Assembly: GCF_036884255.1 (NCBI RefSeq)
Contig: NZ_CP145605.1
Span: 992,001 to 1,056,000 of the forward strand
DNA: 64,000 nucleotides
Source: Paenibacillus tundrae
Lineage (GTDB): Bacteria > Bacillota > Bacilli > Paenibacillales > Paenibacillaceae
Direction of reading: 5' to 3'
Shown: positions 10,901-18,294 of the stretch, piece by piece
How positions within the stretch are numbered: position 1 is the stretch's first letter
How the letters are laid out: every line of letters starts with the position of its first letter
Translations under genes and position numbers: made by a program
The notes under the pieces: generated by a model
The model's input: only the letters and a program-made list of their open reading frames with translations
What the model was told of the DNA's origin: nothing
Databases searched by the model: none

Positions 10901-12062
10901 TGAGATTGCCCCTGTTGCGGAAGGGAATACGAAGGTATTGTTCATGCTGCATGATCAAAGCGGGCGAAGTGAACAAGCACTCGTAGAACTGGTCGTACAA
11001 GGGGAACACGCTAGCTCTAACACGGTACCTGAGGTTGTAAGTACCATTTACGACCAAGTCTTAACGCCGAATGTAACGAATGAGCGCACATTTGATTTAG
11101 GGCAGTTGTTCAGTGATCCAGACGGGGATTCATTACAATTCAAGATTAGCAACAGTTCGAATGAAGCGGTGGATGCTAATATTAATGGTAGTATGCTGAC
11201 GCTGAAACCAGGAACAGGGAATACGGTTGCTCCATTGACAGTGACTGCGGATGATGGAAAAGGTGGGAAGGTAGATTACACCTTTAATGTTCGTACCGCT
11301 ACTCTGGTAAACAGTGGTGTCATACAGGTTAGCACCAAGTCTGGTATAAGAGATCCGCTGACCTTTGCAGCATCCAATTGGTTTCCCGGTCAATCGAGTT
11401 TCCAACTATACAGCGGTACGGCATACTCGACCTTTACAGGACCAGATATTATTACTTCTTCTCAAATTCCTTTAACCGTATCTCCGCTATTATTCTGGAT
11501 TATCGGTAATGATGGCCGAGCAGTAGTGGTTCAGGTGAACTCGACAACTCAAGGAACGCCAGAGCTATTTTTCTCGCAATATGTGGATGCAGGAGCTGAG
11601 AAGGTTGTTGTGCAAGTGCACTACACTGGAGGTGGCGACCCGTCCCTCAAAGCGTCAGGGTATCAGTTAGAGGTGCATCAATGGATGAACCAAACCTCCA
11701 CGAAGAGTATAGTTACAAAGAATTTGTTTGATATTAATGCTAATGTACCTGGGGTATATGTTAATGAGACATATTACGATTTTATGGATGAAACTCACTT
11801 TGGATATGTTAATGATTTCCTTTATTTATATAATCCTATTAATCCGAATGAGTACAATGTCGTTGCACTGGTTCTCAAAAAGGATGGACGAGTTGTGGAT
11901 GTATTAGGTGACCCCGATTCACATGATAGATTTATGCCTGCTGGAGGAACTATTGTTCGCAAAGGTGGTATCTATACAGGTTCACAGCAGTTCTCGTTAA
12001 CGGGTGAATGGAATGAGTTTCCGAAAGGAACTATACAGTATATCGGTTACCACAATCCGTAG
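7977..12062 (+). CDS. Large SLH-domain surface protein with about six cadherin-like repeats
   Basis: Predicted 1361-residue secreted protein. A signal peptide (ends ..VPVSAQ) and three SLH domains (about residues 45-220) anchor it to the wall. Next come a beta-helix-like region, a Thr/Ser/Gly linker (about 495-530) and roughly six tandem cadherin-like domains. Each domain has a Pro-rich entry and the motif DPDGD or DPEGE, typical of calcium-binding bacterial Ig/cadherin repeats. The C-terminus resembles the end of bacterial lamin-tail proteins (LYNPIN..., then VRKGGIYTG and EW..FPKGTIQYIGYHNP). AAGGAG precedes ATG 7977. It shares overall plan with the upstream gene but has more repeats, pointing to duplication and repeat expansion. 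Role unknown; a long wall-anchored stalk for adhesion or substrate binding is inferred. Confidence 0.9.
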   Translation: MSKISRIVQLTLIAVLLSNAVPVSAQYDKSVTQAMSASGVSTVAQDSNNTKLSDAMSRAVSMGIIKGDPNGDIRANDRITRQELAVVLAQSLGLTINKQASAPFADVPSNSWSAPYIQAVKQAGLLQGDAKGSYHPTAPITGQELITVLVRATSIAEKEAQKDPLSSDWKGASSWAIPYIQTAEKEDLLSEYHGDIKVKQGLVRSEAVGMLLSAMFPEIRLSVVQSIHGNQIQINGVTYQASEQVAGLLNEGNKAMLNQAGIKFMSHKRTITEINELEIRTGGLEAAEGKPEFSNNLLLNGNGAVLNGNLTIKADFTSVQGLTVKGKLTIAPEMEHDFYAQNIKVEQSVLVHGGDPNTVVFDNSVLNTVGINKTDVHVALTGNTSAQEVSVESNSTVDIAATATLPLLTIVEGTSQVELKGAIGTVVLDSTKPLQLNGNVAIQQLKVEGTGAISLNTAGTVQQLQVNNPASQINIAGNVKVSDVSLATGVTSSAVSGNTGTTTTTTPTSSSSGGTSGAGTGSSGSGGGSESPPVVANRSPELIKPFENRKLTGNGQAATLNLNEYVTDPDGDVISYTVSSSKSSVAKVVLTGTQLSIVPLEHGMATITIASNDGRGKRLRSTFEVSVNASPLASPIPDQELHAESDSDNLDLSIYFMDDEKKESELLYSVINTDTDIVGTEVNGTILKLTPKKVGETVLKVKVDDQQVADDGSTGVTEVDLRIVVLPHINREPVGAIPAKVNVYLGDVIPGTNLNEHYTDPDGDSLTYTASSSNPDGLAVEENAGVLNLSALQIGTYTVSYTVSDGNGGIVNGAFEVEVLSIPNQPPVLTDSPPKQFLVLGKNDQIIELSNYFIDPEGEALNYVASLDNPDDVSMLEPSVTNNMLTLRAIQAGTTKIKIVASDPQGQEAVSYIDVEVVEAGNIATIPDQTITWPWTTLDMDLAPYLSGFDTSTLSVNAITLNENIATVSTGGLQVEIAPVAEGNTKVLFMLHDQSGRSEQALVELVVQGEHASSNTVPEVVSTIYDQVLTPNVTNERTFDLGQLFSDPDGDSLQFKISNSSNEAVDANINGSMLTLKPGTGNTVAPLTVTADDGKGGKVDYTFNVRTATLVNSGVIQVSTKSGIRDPLTFAASNWFPGQSSFQLYSGTAYSTFTGPDIITSSQIPLTVSPLLFWIIGNDGRAVVVQVNSTTQGTPELFFSQYVDAGAEKVVVQVHYTGGGDPSLKASGYQLEVHQWMNQTSTKSIVTKNLFDINANVPGVYVNETYYDFMDETHFGYVNDFLYLYNPINPNEYNVVALVLKKDGRVVDVLGDPDSHDRFMPAGGTIVRKGGIYTGSQQFSLTGEWNEFPKGTIQYIGYHNP

Positions 12063-12141
12063 GATTGCGATCAATTACAAGGGATAGTGGCAAGTCGTTC
12101 GAACGAATCGAATCAAGCGTCTCCTTAACCTAAACATGAAG

Positions 12142-12181
12142 AAATCTCTATACTCAACCTAAGAGTATAGAGATTTTTTTA
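12142..12181. terminator. Strong bidirectional terminator after the SLH pair
   Basis: Fourteen-base-pair stem (12142-12155 with 12163-12176), seven-base loop, T-run on the plus strand. The minus-strand gene ends at 12179, so its stop codon sits directly against the stem and it probably uses the same structure. Confidence 0.88.
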
Positions 12182-12568
12182 TTTAACCGGATATGGAAAC
12201 ATACATGCTCGCAGAATTTCATCCTTCTGTACTGTGGATCGTTCCCGCGGCGCTAATTCTTCTGCGTAGGAGCGTTCTAACTTGTCACGCATGAATGTCT
12301 CCGCATATTCATTAGGGCGAGAGTGGAAGTCTTTCGCGAAATCTCCGAATTGACTTGCATCACGCGCCTTTTCCAATACGCTGTTCAGTAAGGGGCTACC
12401 TGCGTAAAGGAGGGAATCGGTCTCGTTGCATTCAAACTTAAGATACATAATCGCTTTCTCCAGCGCGTTGATCTCCCCTTGGGTAAGATGAATTGGGCGG
12501 GTTGAATGCTCACCAAGTTCATTATGGTCGTCTCGTTCATGGTTACTGTTATCGAGTCCATCCGTCAT
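12179..12568 (-). CDS. Hypothetical protein, 129 residues
   Basis: I do not recognise this protein. It is soluble, acidic in its N-terminal third and mostly helical in appearance, with no signal peptide or membrane segment. A possible helical core runs from LTQGEINALEKAIMYLKFEC to the EYAETFMRDKLERS segment. It follows the colicin-type immunity homologue by 22 bases on the same strand and is very likely in its operon. A role linked to that immunity gene is only inference from position. Confidence 0.75.
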   Translation of the reverse strand: MTDGLDNSNHERDDHNELGEHSTRPIHLTQGEINALEKAIMYLKFECNETDSLLYAGSPLLNSVLEKARDASQFGDFAKDFHSRPNEYAETFMRDKLERSYAEELAPRERSTVQKDEILRACMFPYPVK

Positions 12569-12590
12569 TGTAGGCGTAGCCTCCTTATCC

Positions 12591-12821
12591 TTAAGATTGG
12601 GACGGGGGCGGAAGCTGGATAGGACGGGCAGCGAGTGCTTCTTCTACGATCTGCTCAGGAGACAGGTCTCGATCATCCCAGTAAATGAGATTGCTGATCT
12701 CTGCATAAGGTACCTGTTGCTGTAGCTCGCTTAACATATCATCTAATTCTGCCTCTGTTCCTTCCACGTTCATCAGCTTACGAACCCATTCGATCAGCTC
12801 TATACGAGTAACTTCAGTCAT
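12591..12821 (-). CDS. Colicin/pyocin-type bacteriocin immunity protein homologue
   Basis: Small protein (76 residues from ATG 12821; an in-frame ATG at 12863 would add 14). The sequence follows the E-colicin immunity fold: a first helix ending in KLMNVEGTEAELDDML, equivalent to the specificity helix of Im9-type proteins, then NLIYW in place of the DLIYYP helix III, and SPEQIVEEALAAR in place of SPSGIV..WRA. Proteins of this family bind and block the nuclease domain of a cognate toxin in the cytoplasm. GGGGGTG lies five bases before ATG 12821, and the family usually has only a short tail before its first helix, so I prefer that start. No nuclease toxin is visible nearby. It is co-directional with the MDR gene upstream and the unknown gene downstream. 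Confidence 0.75.
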   Translation of the reverse strand: MTEVTRIELIEWVRKLMNVEGTEAELDDMLSELQQQVPYAEISNLIYWDDRDLSPEQIVEEALAARPIQLPPPSQS

Positions 12822-12888
12822 ATGCACACCCCCATAAGGTTTATTCTTGTCATGGTTATCCATTAATGGAGCTCCACCAACTCAGATG

Positions 12889-13878
12889 TCACTCCACATG
12901 TATGGCGAGATTGCCAAACTGCTCTCCATTAGCCATACGTTCGAACGCTTCAACAGTATCCTGTAACGAATAGATCCGATCGATCACCGGATGAATGTCA
13001 TGTTTCTCCAGCCATTGCAGCATCTGTACAAACTCTTCACGGCTACCCATAGAGGTTCCGATCAGGCTAACTTGTGGGAAGAAAATCGATCGAATCGGCA
13101 ACGTCAGATCATCTCCTGAGCTTGCTCCATACATGACAATGCGTCCACCTGGTTTAATTATATCAAAATATTTCGGGAACATCGCTTGTCCGATGCTATC
13201 CAAAATTATGTCAACCGGTTCAAGATCGCCATAGAGTTGCCAATCTGCATGACTGTCTAATGCCTGAGAGGCACCCAAATGTAGAGCCTGATTTCTCTTC
13301 GCCTCGCTTCTTGAAGTAACGGTTACTTTGGCACCTGCGGCAACAGCCATGAGTAGGGCATAGGTTGCTACACCTCCGCCGATCCCCGGAATTAGAATAT
13401 GTTCGCCCGGCTGAAGCGCACCACGAGTAAATAAGGCGCGGTACGCGGTCAAGGCTGAAAGGGATAACACACCTGCTTCCTCCCATGATAGATGAGAGGG
13501 TTTGGGCAAGACATTTCTCGCAGGTAGCGTAATATATTGTGCGAGAGTTCCAGGGGTAGGGTCACCTACAATATCAGGGACAGTAGGCACATCAACAGCA
13601 TGCTCCCAATGAAGGGTTGGATGGATTACGACCTCGTCACCTACAGATAAACCATGCACACCTGTTCCGATCTCGACAACGATTCCTGCCCCATCCGATC
13701 CAAGAATGAGCGGCTCGTCCTGAGCGGTACGCGCTGCCATAATAAACAGATCACGATGGTTAATGCCAGCCGATTTCAATTGAATCTGTACCTCGCCATC
13801 CCCTGGTGCTCGGGCTGTTGTTGATGTGAATTGAAGACCTTGACGTCCGGTATGCTGAGCATGCATCATAGCTTTCAT
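12889..13878 (-). CDS. MDR-family NAD(P)-dependent oxidoreductase (quinone-oxidoreductase/zinc-type ADH superfamily)
   Basis: Medium-chain dehydrogenase/reductase of 329 residues. The N-terminal GroES-like domain carries GSDGAGIVVEIG and VGDEVV, and the Rossmann domain contains the nucleotide-binding segment IPGIGGGVATYAL. The cysteine-rich structural zinc loop of classical alcohol dehydrogenases is absent, which points towards quinone-reductase-like or zinc-free members. The open frame runs further upstream, but ATG 13878 is preceded by AAGGAGG and starts the recognisable domain. A LysR-family regulator is divergently transcribed 138 bases away and is a natural candidate regulator. Substrate unknown. 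Confidence 0.88.
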   Translation of the reverse strand: MKAMMHAQHTGRQGLQFTSTTARAPGDGEVQIQLKSAGINHRDLFIMAARTAQDEPLILGSDGAGIVVEIGTGVHGLSVGDEVVIHPTLHWEHAVDVPTVPDIVGDPTPGTLAQYITLPARNVLPKPSHLSWEEAGVLSLSALTAYRALFTRGALQPGEHILIPGIGGGVATYALLMAVAAGAKVTVTSRSEAKRNQALHLGASQALDSHADWQLYGDLEPVDIILDSIGQAMFPKYFDIIKPGGRIVMYGASSGDDLTLPIRSIFFPQVSLIGTSMGSREEFVQMLQWLEKHDIHPVIDRIYSLQDTVEAFERMANGEQFGNLAIHVE

Positions 13879-14016
13879 CTCTCTTTTTCCTCCTTGTGTA
13901 TGGTATAACGTTGCGTATAGAGCCTCATTGTACAGATGGGAGAGATTCACGTAAAATGAACAAAAATGAAGGTGAATATCAAAAACGATGATAGATAATA
14001 AGCAGGTGATTAGGGC

Positions 14017-14892
14017 ATGGATGCAGGAGATTTGAAAATATTTCAGGCGGTTGCCCGCGAAGGCAGTATCAGCAAAGCTGCAATAGCACTGAATTATGTG
14101 CAGTCCAATGTGACAACACGGATCAGACAGCTCGAAGAACAGCTGCAAACACCTCTATTTCGACGGTCTAATCGGGGAATGTCGCTCACGCCGGCGGGTG
14201 AGAATCTGCTCTTGTACGCAGACAAAATTGTCAGTCTGATCTATGAAGCGGAGCAAGCGGTGTTAATAGGGGATAAACCTGTAGGTTCACTTCGTCTGGG
14301 GTCGATTGAGACAGCCGTATCGAAGTTGCTAACTCCACTATTGGCGGAGTATCTTTCACGCTATCCGGATGTGCAACCCGCCCTGGCGACGGGTGGAACC
14401 CATGAGCTGATGCAAAAGGTCATTCGGCATGAGGTGCACGGCGCCTTCATCTATGGACCACAGAATATTCCCGATCTGAACTATATGAAGGTACTCGAAG
14501 AAGAATTGGTACTGATCGCAGAGCCTAGAACACAGGAATCATATGAACTCCAAGAATGGTTAAGCAAACCGATGTTATTCTTTGAAGTAGGCTGCACACA
14601 TCGAGAGCAGGCAGAGGCATTACTCAGGGATCAAGGGGTACCAGCCATACAGGTTACCGAGTATGGAACGTTAGACAATATCATACATGGCGTCTCTGCT
14701 GGGCTGGGTGTATCTCTTCTGCCACGTTCCACGGTGGTTCAAGCGCAATCTAGAGGCGAAGTGCATATCTACTCATTGCCTGAGCCTTACTGCAGACTGG
14801 AAGTGGGGTTCATCTATTCCCACAGTGAGCATTTGTCAGGAGCCATGCGTGCCTGGTTATCATTGTTGAAGACAGACGAGAAGGGCAGTTAG
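14017..14892 (+). CDS. LysR family transcriptional regulator
   Basis: Typical 291-residue LysR protein. The winged helix-turn-helix occupies residues 1-60 (LKIFQAVAREGSISKAAIALNYVQSNVTTRIRQLE) and the periplasmic-binding-like effector domain follows from about residue 90. AGGTGA precedes ATG 14017. It diverges from the MDR oxidoreductase gene and is followed 23 bases later by the threonine aldolase gene, so either or both could be targets. The effector is not identifiable from sequence. Confidence 0.92.
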   Translation: MDAGDLKIFQAVAREGSISKAAIALNYVQSNVTTRIRQLEEQLQTPLFRRSNRGMSLTPAGENLLLYADKIVSLIYEAEQAVLIGDKPVGSLRLGSIETAVSKLLTPLLAEYLSRYPDVQPALATGGTHELMQKVIRHEVHGAFIYGPQNIPDLNYMKVLEEELVLIAEPRTQESYELQEWLSKPMLFFEVGCTHREQAEALLRDQGVPAIQVTEYGTLDNIIHGVSAGLGVSLLPRSTVVQAQSRGEVHIYSLPEPYCRLEVGFIYSHSEHLSGAMRAWLSLLKTDEKGS

Positions 14893-14915
14893 TAAATAGA
14901 AGGAGTGAATAAAGA

Positions 14916-16013
14916 ATGGAATCATCTCTAACGTTAGCTACAGCTTTTCAGGATGCGGAATATATTATCGGCGGTCATGGCAGCAGAAAGATTAAAGTTC
15001 TCCAAGAAGCATTCATGCATGTGGATGGAGAGCTGGCAAGTGACCACTATGGCAACGGTGCAGTCATCGATAGTTTTCAACAGCAGATGGCTGATGTGCT
15101 CGGTAAGGAAGCAGCTGTATTTTTCCCAAGTGGAACGATGGCACAGCAGATTGCATTGCGGATCTGGTGTGATCGCCAAGGGCTGAAACGAGTTGCGTAT
15201 CACCCGCTGGCCCATCTGGAGATTCATGAAGAAGATGGGCTGAAGGAGCTGCATCAGATAGAAACCATTTTACTGGCAGATAAGGATCGGCTCATTCGTT
15301 TAGAAGATGTACAAGGATTGAATCAGGAGATTGCTTGCCTCTTACTTGAGCTGCCGCAGCGGGAGATTGGTGGGCAATTGCCAAGTTACGAAGAACTGGA
15401 GTCTATCTCAGCGTATTGTCGTGAACGTGGAATTAAGCTTCATCTAGATGGAGCGCGTCTGTTTGAGATTACACCTTATTATCAGAAGACACCTGCTGAG
15501 ATATGCAGTCTGTTTGATAGTGTATACATATCCTTTTATAAGGGGATTGGTGGCATCGCGGGGGCGATCCTTGCTGGGGATACGGATGTGATGGAGGAGT
15601 CCAAAGTATGGAAACGACGTCACGGTGGCGATCTAATTGGCCTATATCCGTATATTCTAAGCTCGCAATACTACTATAACGAGCGAATTGGCAAAATGCA
15701 GCTGTATTACGAGCAGGCTCAGGAGCTGGCTGCCTTGTTGAACGCATGTCACGGCATACGTACATTACCTGAAGTTCCCGTATCGAATATGTTCCATATT
15801 CACATTGCACTCGCAGCTTCGGAGGTAGAACCTCTGCTTGTGCAGATGACGCAGCATTACGGGATAGGCATTACGTCATATTTGAACAAAACAAGCGGAA
15901 ACAGCTGTGCCTTCGAACTCTCTATGGGTGATCGTTATGAGCACATACCACAGGCTAAGCTGCGAGCAGCGCTGACATGGTTGAACGAAGAGATGCAGAA
16001 GCAGTCGATGTAA
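14916..16013 (+). CDS. Low-specificity L-threonine aldolase / beta-eliminating lyase family (PLP enzyme)
   Basis: Fold-type I PLP enzyme of 365 residues. Visible landmarks are FFPSGTMAQQ (cofactor phosphate region), HLDGAR (Asp contacting the pyridine nitrogen) and SFYKGIGG, whose Lys should form the internal aldimine. The family cleaves L-threonine or L-allo-threonine to glycine and acetaldehyde. AGAAGGAG precedes the ATG, and the gene lies 23 bases after the LysR gene in the same direction, suggesting co-transcription. Substrate stereospecificity cannot be read from the sequence. Confidence 0.88.
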   Translation: MESSLTLATAFQDAEYIIGGHGSRKIKVLQEAFMHVDGELASDHYGNGAVIDSFQQQMADVLGKEAAVFFPSGTMAQQIALRIWCDRQGLKRVAYHPLAHLEIHEEDGLKELHQIETILLADKDRLIRLEDVQGLNQEIACLLLELPQREIGGQLPSYEELESISAYCRERGIKLHLDGARLFEITPYYQKTPAEICSLFDSVYISFYKGIGGIAGAILAGDTDVMEESKVWKRRHGGDLIGLYPYILSSQYYYNERIGKMQLYYEQAQELAALLNACHGIRTLPEVPVSNMFHIHIALAASEVEPLLVQMTQHYGIGITSYLNKTSGNSCAFELSMGDRYEHIPQAKLRAALTWLNEEMQKQSM

Positions 16014-16092
16014 ACTAAGGATGAGATCATAAAGAGTAAAGAGTGGAATTGTTTCTTATCTTATTATCTTTTTCATTCGAGGAGGAGTCCGT

Positions 16093-16599
16093 ATGACGTC
16101 AACTGAATTGGATTCCATTCGGGAGCTGTTGGTACAAGCTTATCAGACCACGATGGGTAAGGGATGCAAACCTGATACAGAACAGGACATGCAGGCTTTT
16201 GAGCAAAAGCATAACGTGAACATTCCCGCAGCTTATCGCGCGCTTTTACTTGAATTCGGTGCTTGCAACTTCGGTGATCCTGCCTTGTATTCGGTAAAGG
16301 AATTAGACTGGGCATATCCCGAGTTTCTGGAGGCATACCGCGAGTACAAGCTTGAATACGATCTTCCAGCGGAACTTGAGCCGTTTCCAATTGGCGGATT
16401 TGGTGAGGGGAGTATCGCTATACTGGATCAGACCTCTGGCAAAGTGTTAATGCTGGTTCATGATGCATATGAGCTTCCTCTAGAGGATGTTGCTGTTGAT
16501 TTTGATGATTTAATGACGATGCTGGCAGAAGCAGCAATATGGGTTCAGGGACAGATGAAATCCATAGATGAGCAGGAGAGAGGCAATGGGTTCCGGTGA
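16093..16599 (+). CDS. SMI1/KNR4 (SUKH) family protein
   Basis: 168-residue cytoplasmic protein with the SUKH fold signature: an N-terminal helix, the segment IPAAYRALLLEFGACNFG, and later FPIGGFGEGSIAILD. Many SUKH proteins are immunity proteins against polymorphic toxins, while others have housekeeping roles. GAGGAGG precedes ATG 16093. It follows the aldolase by 80 bases, and a weak hairpin lies downstream. No toxin is adjacent, so it may be an orphan immunity gene or an unrelated SUKH member. Confidence 0.82.
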   Translation: MTSTELDSIRELLVQAYQTTMGKGCKPDTEQDMQAFEQKHNVNIPAAYRALLLEFGACNFGDPALYSVKELDWAYPEFLEAYREYKLEYDLPAELEPFPIGGFGEGSIAILDQTSGKVLMLVHDAYELPLEDVAVDFDDLMTMLAEAAIWVQGQMKSIDEQERGNGFR

Positions 16600-16618
16600 A
16601 ATATGGACTGGTGTAAGT

Positions 16619-16643
16619 AGAGGTGATGGAGCATCACCTCTTT
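16619..16643. terminator. Short hairpin between convergent SUKH and PocR/AraC genes
   Basis: Ten-base-pair perfect stem (16619-16628 with 16632-16641) with a three-base loop but only a weak T tail. Probable terminator for one or both convergent genes. Confidence 0.55.
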
Positions 16644-16671
16644 CCAGTTTCGATTCATTCGAGCCTAGGGT

Positions 16672-17703
16672 TCATTGCTTTTGGATGTATTTACGATAAA
16701 GGGCAGGGGTAATTTCCTCGAATTTCTTGAAGATTTTGATAAAATAACCTGATTCATTGAATCCCAGTTCATCACTAATCTGAGAGACAGGCATGTCGGT
16801 TATCTCAAGTAATTGCTTGGCCCATTTTATCTTGAGTTTAGCTAGATAAGTCGTGAAGTTCTCACCCGTTTCTTTGGCGAATAATCGACTAAAATAACTT
16901 GGACTCAGGTGACAGAGCTCAGCCATATGTTTCAACGAAACCTGCTCACTTTTGTGACCATGAATGTATTCAAAGGCGGGCTGTAACACCGGATTAGCAG
17001 TCTCGGCTTCATTAGGGCTGGTTTTCAGATAAGCATCTGCAATCGCATTAGTCATTTCTTTTTTGATGGATTCAATATTACGAATGGAATACCCCGGCAG
17101 GATGGTCGCGAGGTTCAGTGATTGCTGATTGCCGGAGGCCTTCTCGAACATTTCCACCAGCAGATTTTTGTTTAGTGCTTCCTCTACTATATAGTTGCAG
17201 AGCAGAGACAGCATATTCGAAATTTTCACAACCTCTTCATAGGTCATGACGGGTAACTGGTCATACTCTTCCTGTAACTCTTTCAGCTTCTCAGCATGCA
17301 TCGGTACATTCTTGGAGGTCACGATCTGTTCCAGATCGGTGCCTTTCTCCGGGTCAGCCAGCTTAACTTGTCCAGCCATGACAGCCCCAATATATTTTCC
17401 ATCAATCGTGATGGGAATCGCAATATCTACAATGTTGAAATGACATAGATATACATAAGGTTCATTCAATCGAACAGCTTCCAGACCGCCGCGTGAGTCA
17501 CATTTTTGGCAATAGGGAAGTAGCTCGGGATCTTTGCGTACACTCTGGCAGAACGCCTGACAACTGCTGTGACTGGTCACGGGAATCCCTTTGTAATCCA
17601 CGGTTAAGATAGCTAGTTTCGTCACGGTGGCAAGTGAGTCCTGTAGCCGCTTCCATTTGGTTAGGTCAAGAATTTTATTAATATGCAAGTATTCCTTAAT
17701 CAT
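16672..17703 (-). CDS. AraC family regulator with PocR sensory domain
   Basis: 343 residues. The N-terminal half is a PocR-type ligand domain, with a cysteine cluster (C..FC....LPYCQKC) and IVDIAIPITIDGKYIGAVMAGQV. This domain senses small diols and related compounds in PocR-type regulators. The C-terminal 100 residues form the double AraC helix-turn-helix (MAELCHLSPSYFSRLFAKETGENF and ISDELGFNESGYFIKIFKKFE). GGAGG lies before the ATG. It diverges from the glycerol dehydrogenase/dihydroxyacetone kinase operon, which makes it the likely activator for growth on glycerol or dihydroxyacetone; that link is inferred from position. Confidence 0.88.
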   Translation of the reverse strand: MIKEYLHINKILDLTKWKRLQDSLATVTKLAILTVDYKGIPVTSHSSCQAFCQSVRKDPELLPYCQKCDSRGGLEAVRLNEPYVYLCHFNIVDIAIPITIDGKYIGAVMAGQVKLADPEKGTDLEQIVTSKNVPMHAEKLKELQEEYDQLPVMTYEEVVKISNMLSLLCNYIVEEALNKNLLVEMFEKASGNQQSLNLATILPGYSIRNIESIKKEMTNAIADAYLKTSPNEAETANPVLQPAFEYIHGHKSEQVSLKHMAELCHLSPSYFSRLFAKETGENFTTYLAKLKIKWAKQLLEITDMPVSQISDELGFNESGYFIKIFKKFEEITPALYRKYIQKQ

Positions 17704-18294
17704 GGTGAAACCTCCATAGCAGGCTGGATCAATACGGTATGTCGTCCTACGTTATGTTCTTGTTTGAATCAGTTATATAAGTTAACTAAACTTTTTACAC
17801 GAGAACGGAGAGGACAGAAATAACGTGAAGAAGCGAAGCGTGCGCCTAAAAGCTTTCTGAAAGAAAGCTACCTCGAAAGCATAGACTATCACCGTTTTTC
17901 CCTTTGAAGAAGGGAATGCAAAAAAAATCTGGGGATAACAGCGATCGGAAGGTTATTCTGTCATCGGAGTGGCAGGTGTAAACATTCTTTAGTTGAACTT
18001 ATATTCATACGGTGAATCAAAAATGGACTTATTGAACAACCTCTAAAAGTTAGGAATTTGTACATATTAAAATGTAATGCCTGTGGGTAATGTATAAAAA
18101 GCCCATGACAATAAGATACCATGATTGTAGTAAAAAGCAAAAAAATACGATTGCAAATTATAATAATTTGTTATCAAAATCCACTGTAAACCTCACATAC
18201 CTGATATATATTTATATTATTGTGAGTCATTTAAAATTTTATATGTTGAATTGAATGGTTAATCCATTAAATATTTTATAGGAGGTTTTCTACT
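17704..18294. other. Long regulatory region between PocR/AraC gene and gldA
   Basis: 591 bases without a gene. It contains the 230-bp inverted-repeat element (17775-18004) and then about 290 very AT-rich bases leading to the gldA ribosome binding site. I see no convincing riboswitch. Promoters for both divergent genes must lie here but are not assigned. Confidence 0.5.
17775..18004 (+). repeat. Repeat element copy A, 230 bp, terminal inverted repeats (MITE-like)
   Basis: Ends are imperfect inverted repeats of about 25 bases: the left end reads ATATAAGTTAACTAAAC.., and the reverse complement of the right end reads ATATAAGTTCAACTAAA... The interior contains a hairpin (AGCTTTCTGAAAGAAAGCT), TCTGGGGATAACAGCGATC and GGAAGGTTATTCTGTCATC. 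The same interior and the same 230-bp length recur at 39550-39779, and a shorter derivative lies at 55946-56070. No protein is encoded. Confidence 0.8.

Noticed and set aside
13879-14148. 90-residue N-terminal extension of the MDR oxidoreductase frame
   Set aside because: It overlaps the divergent LysR start and its product has no family resemblance; ATG 13878 has AAGGAGG.
17821-17900. Short open frames inside the 230-bp repeat as a transposase or peptide gene
   Set aside because: None is conserved between copies A and B; the sequence conservation is at DNA level and includes frame-breaking differences.
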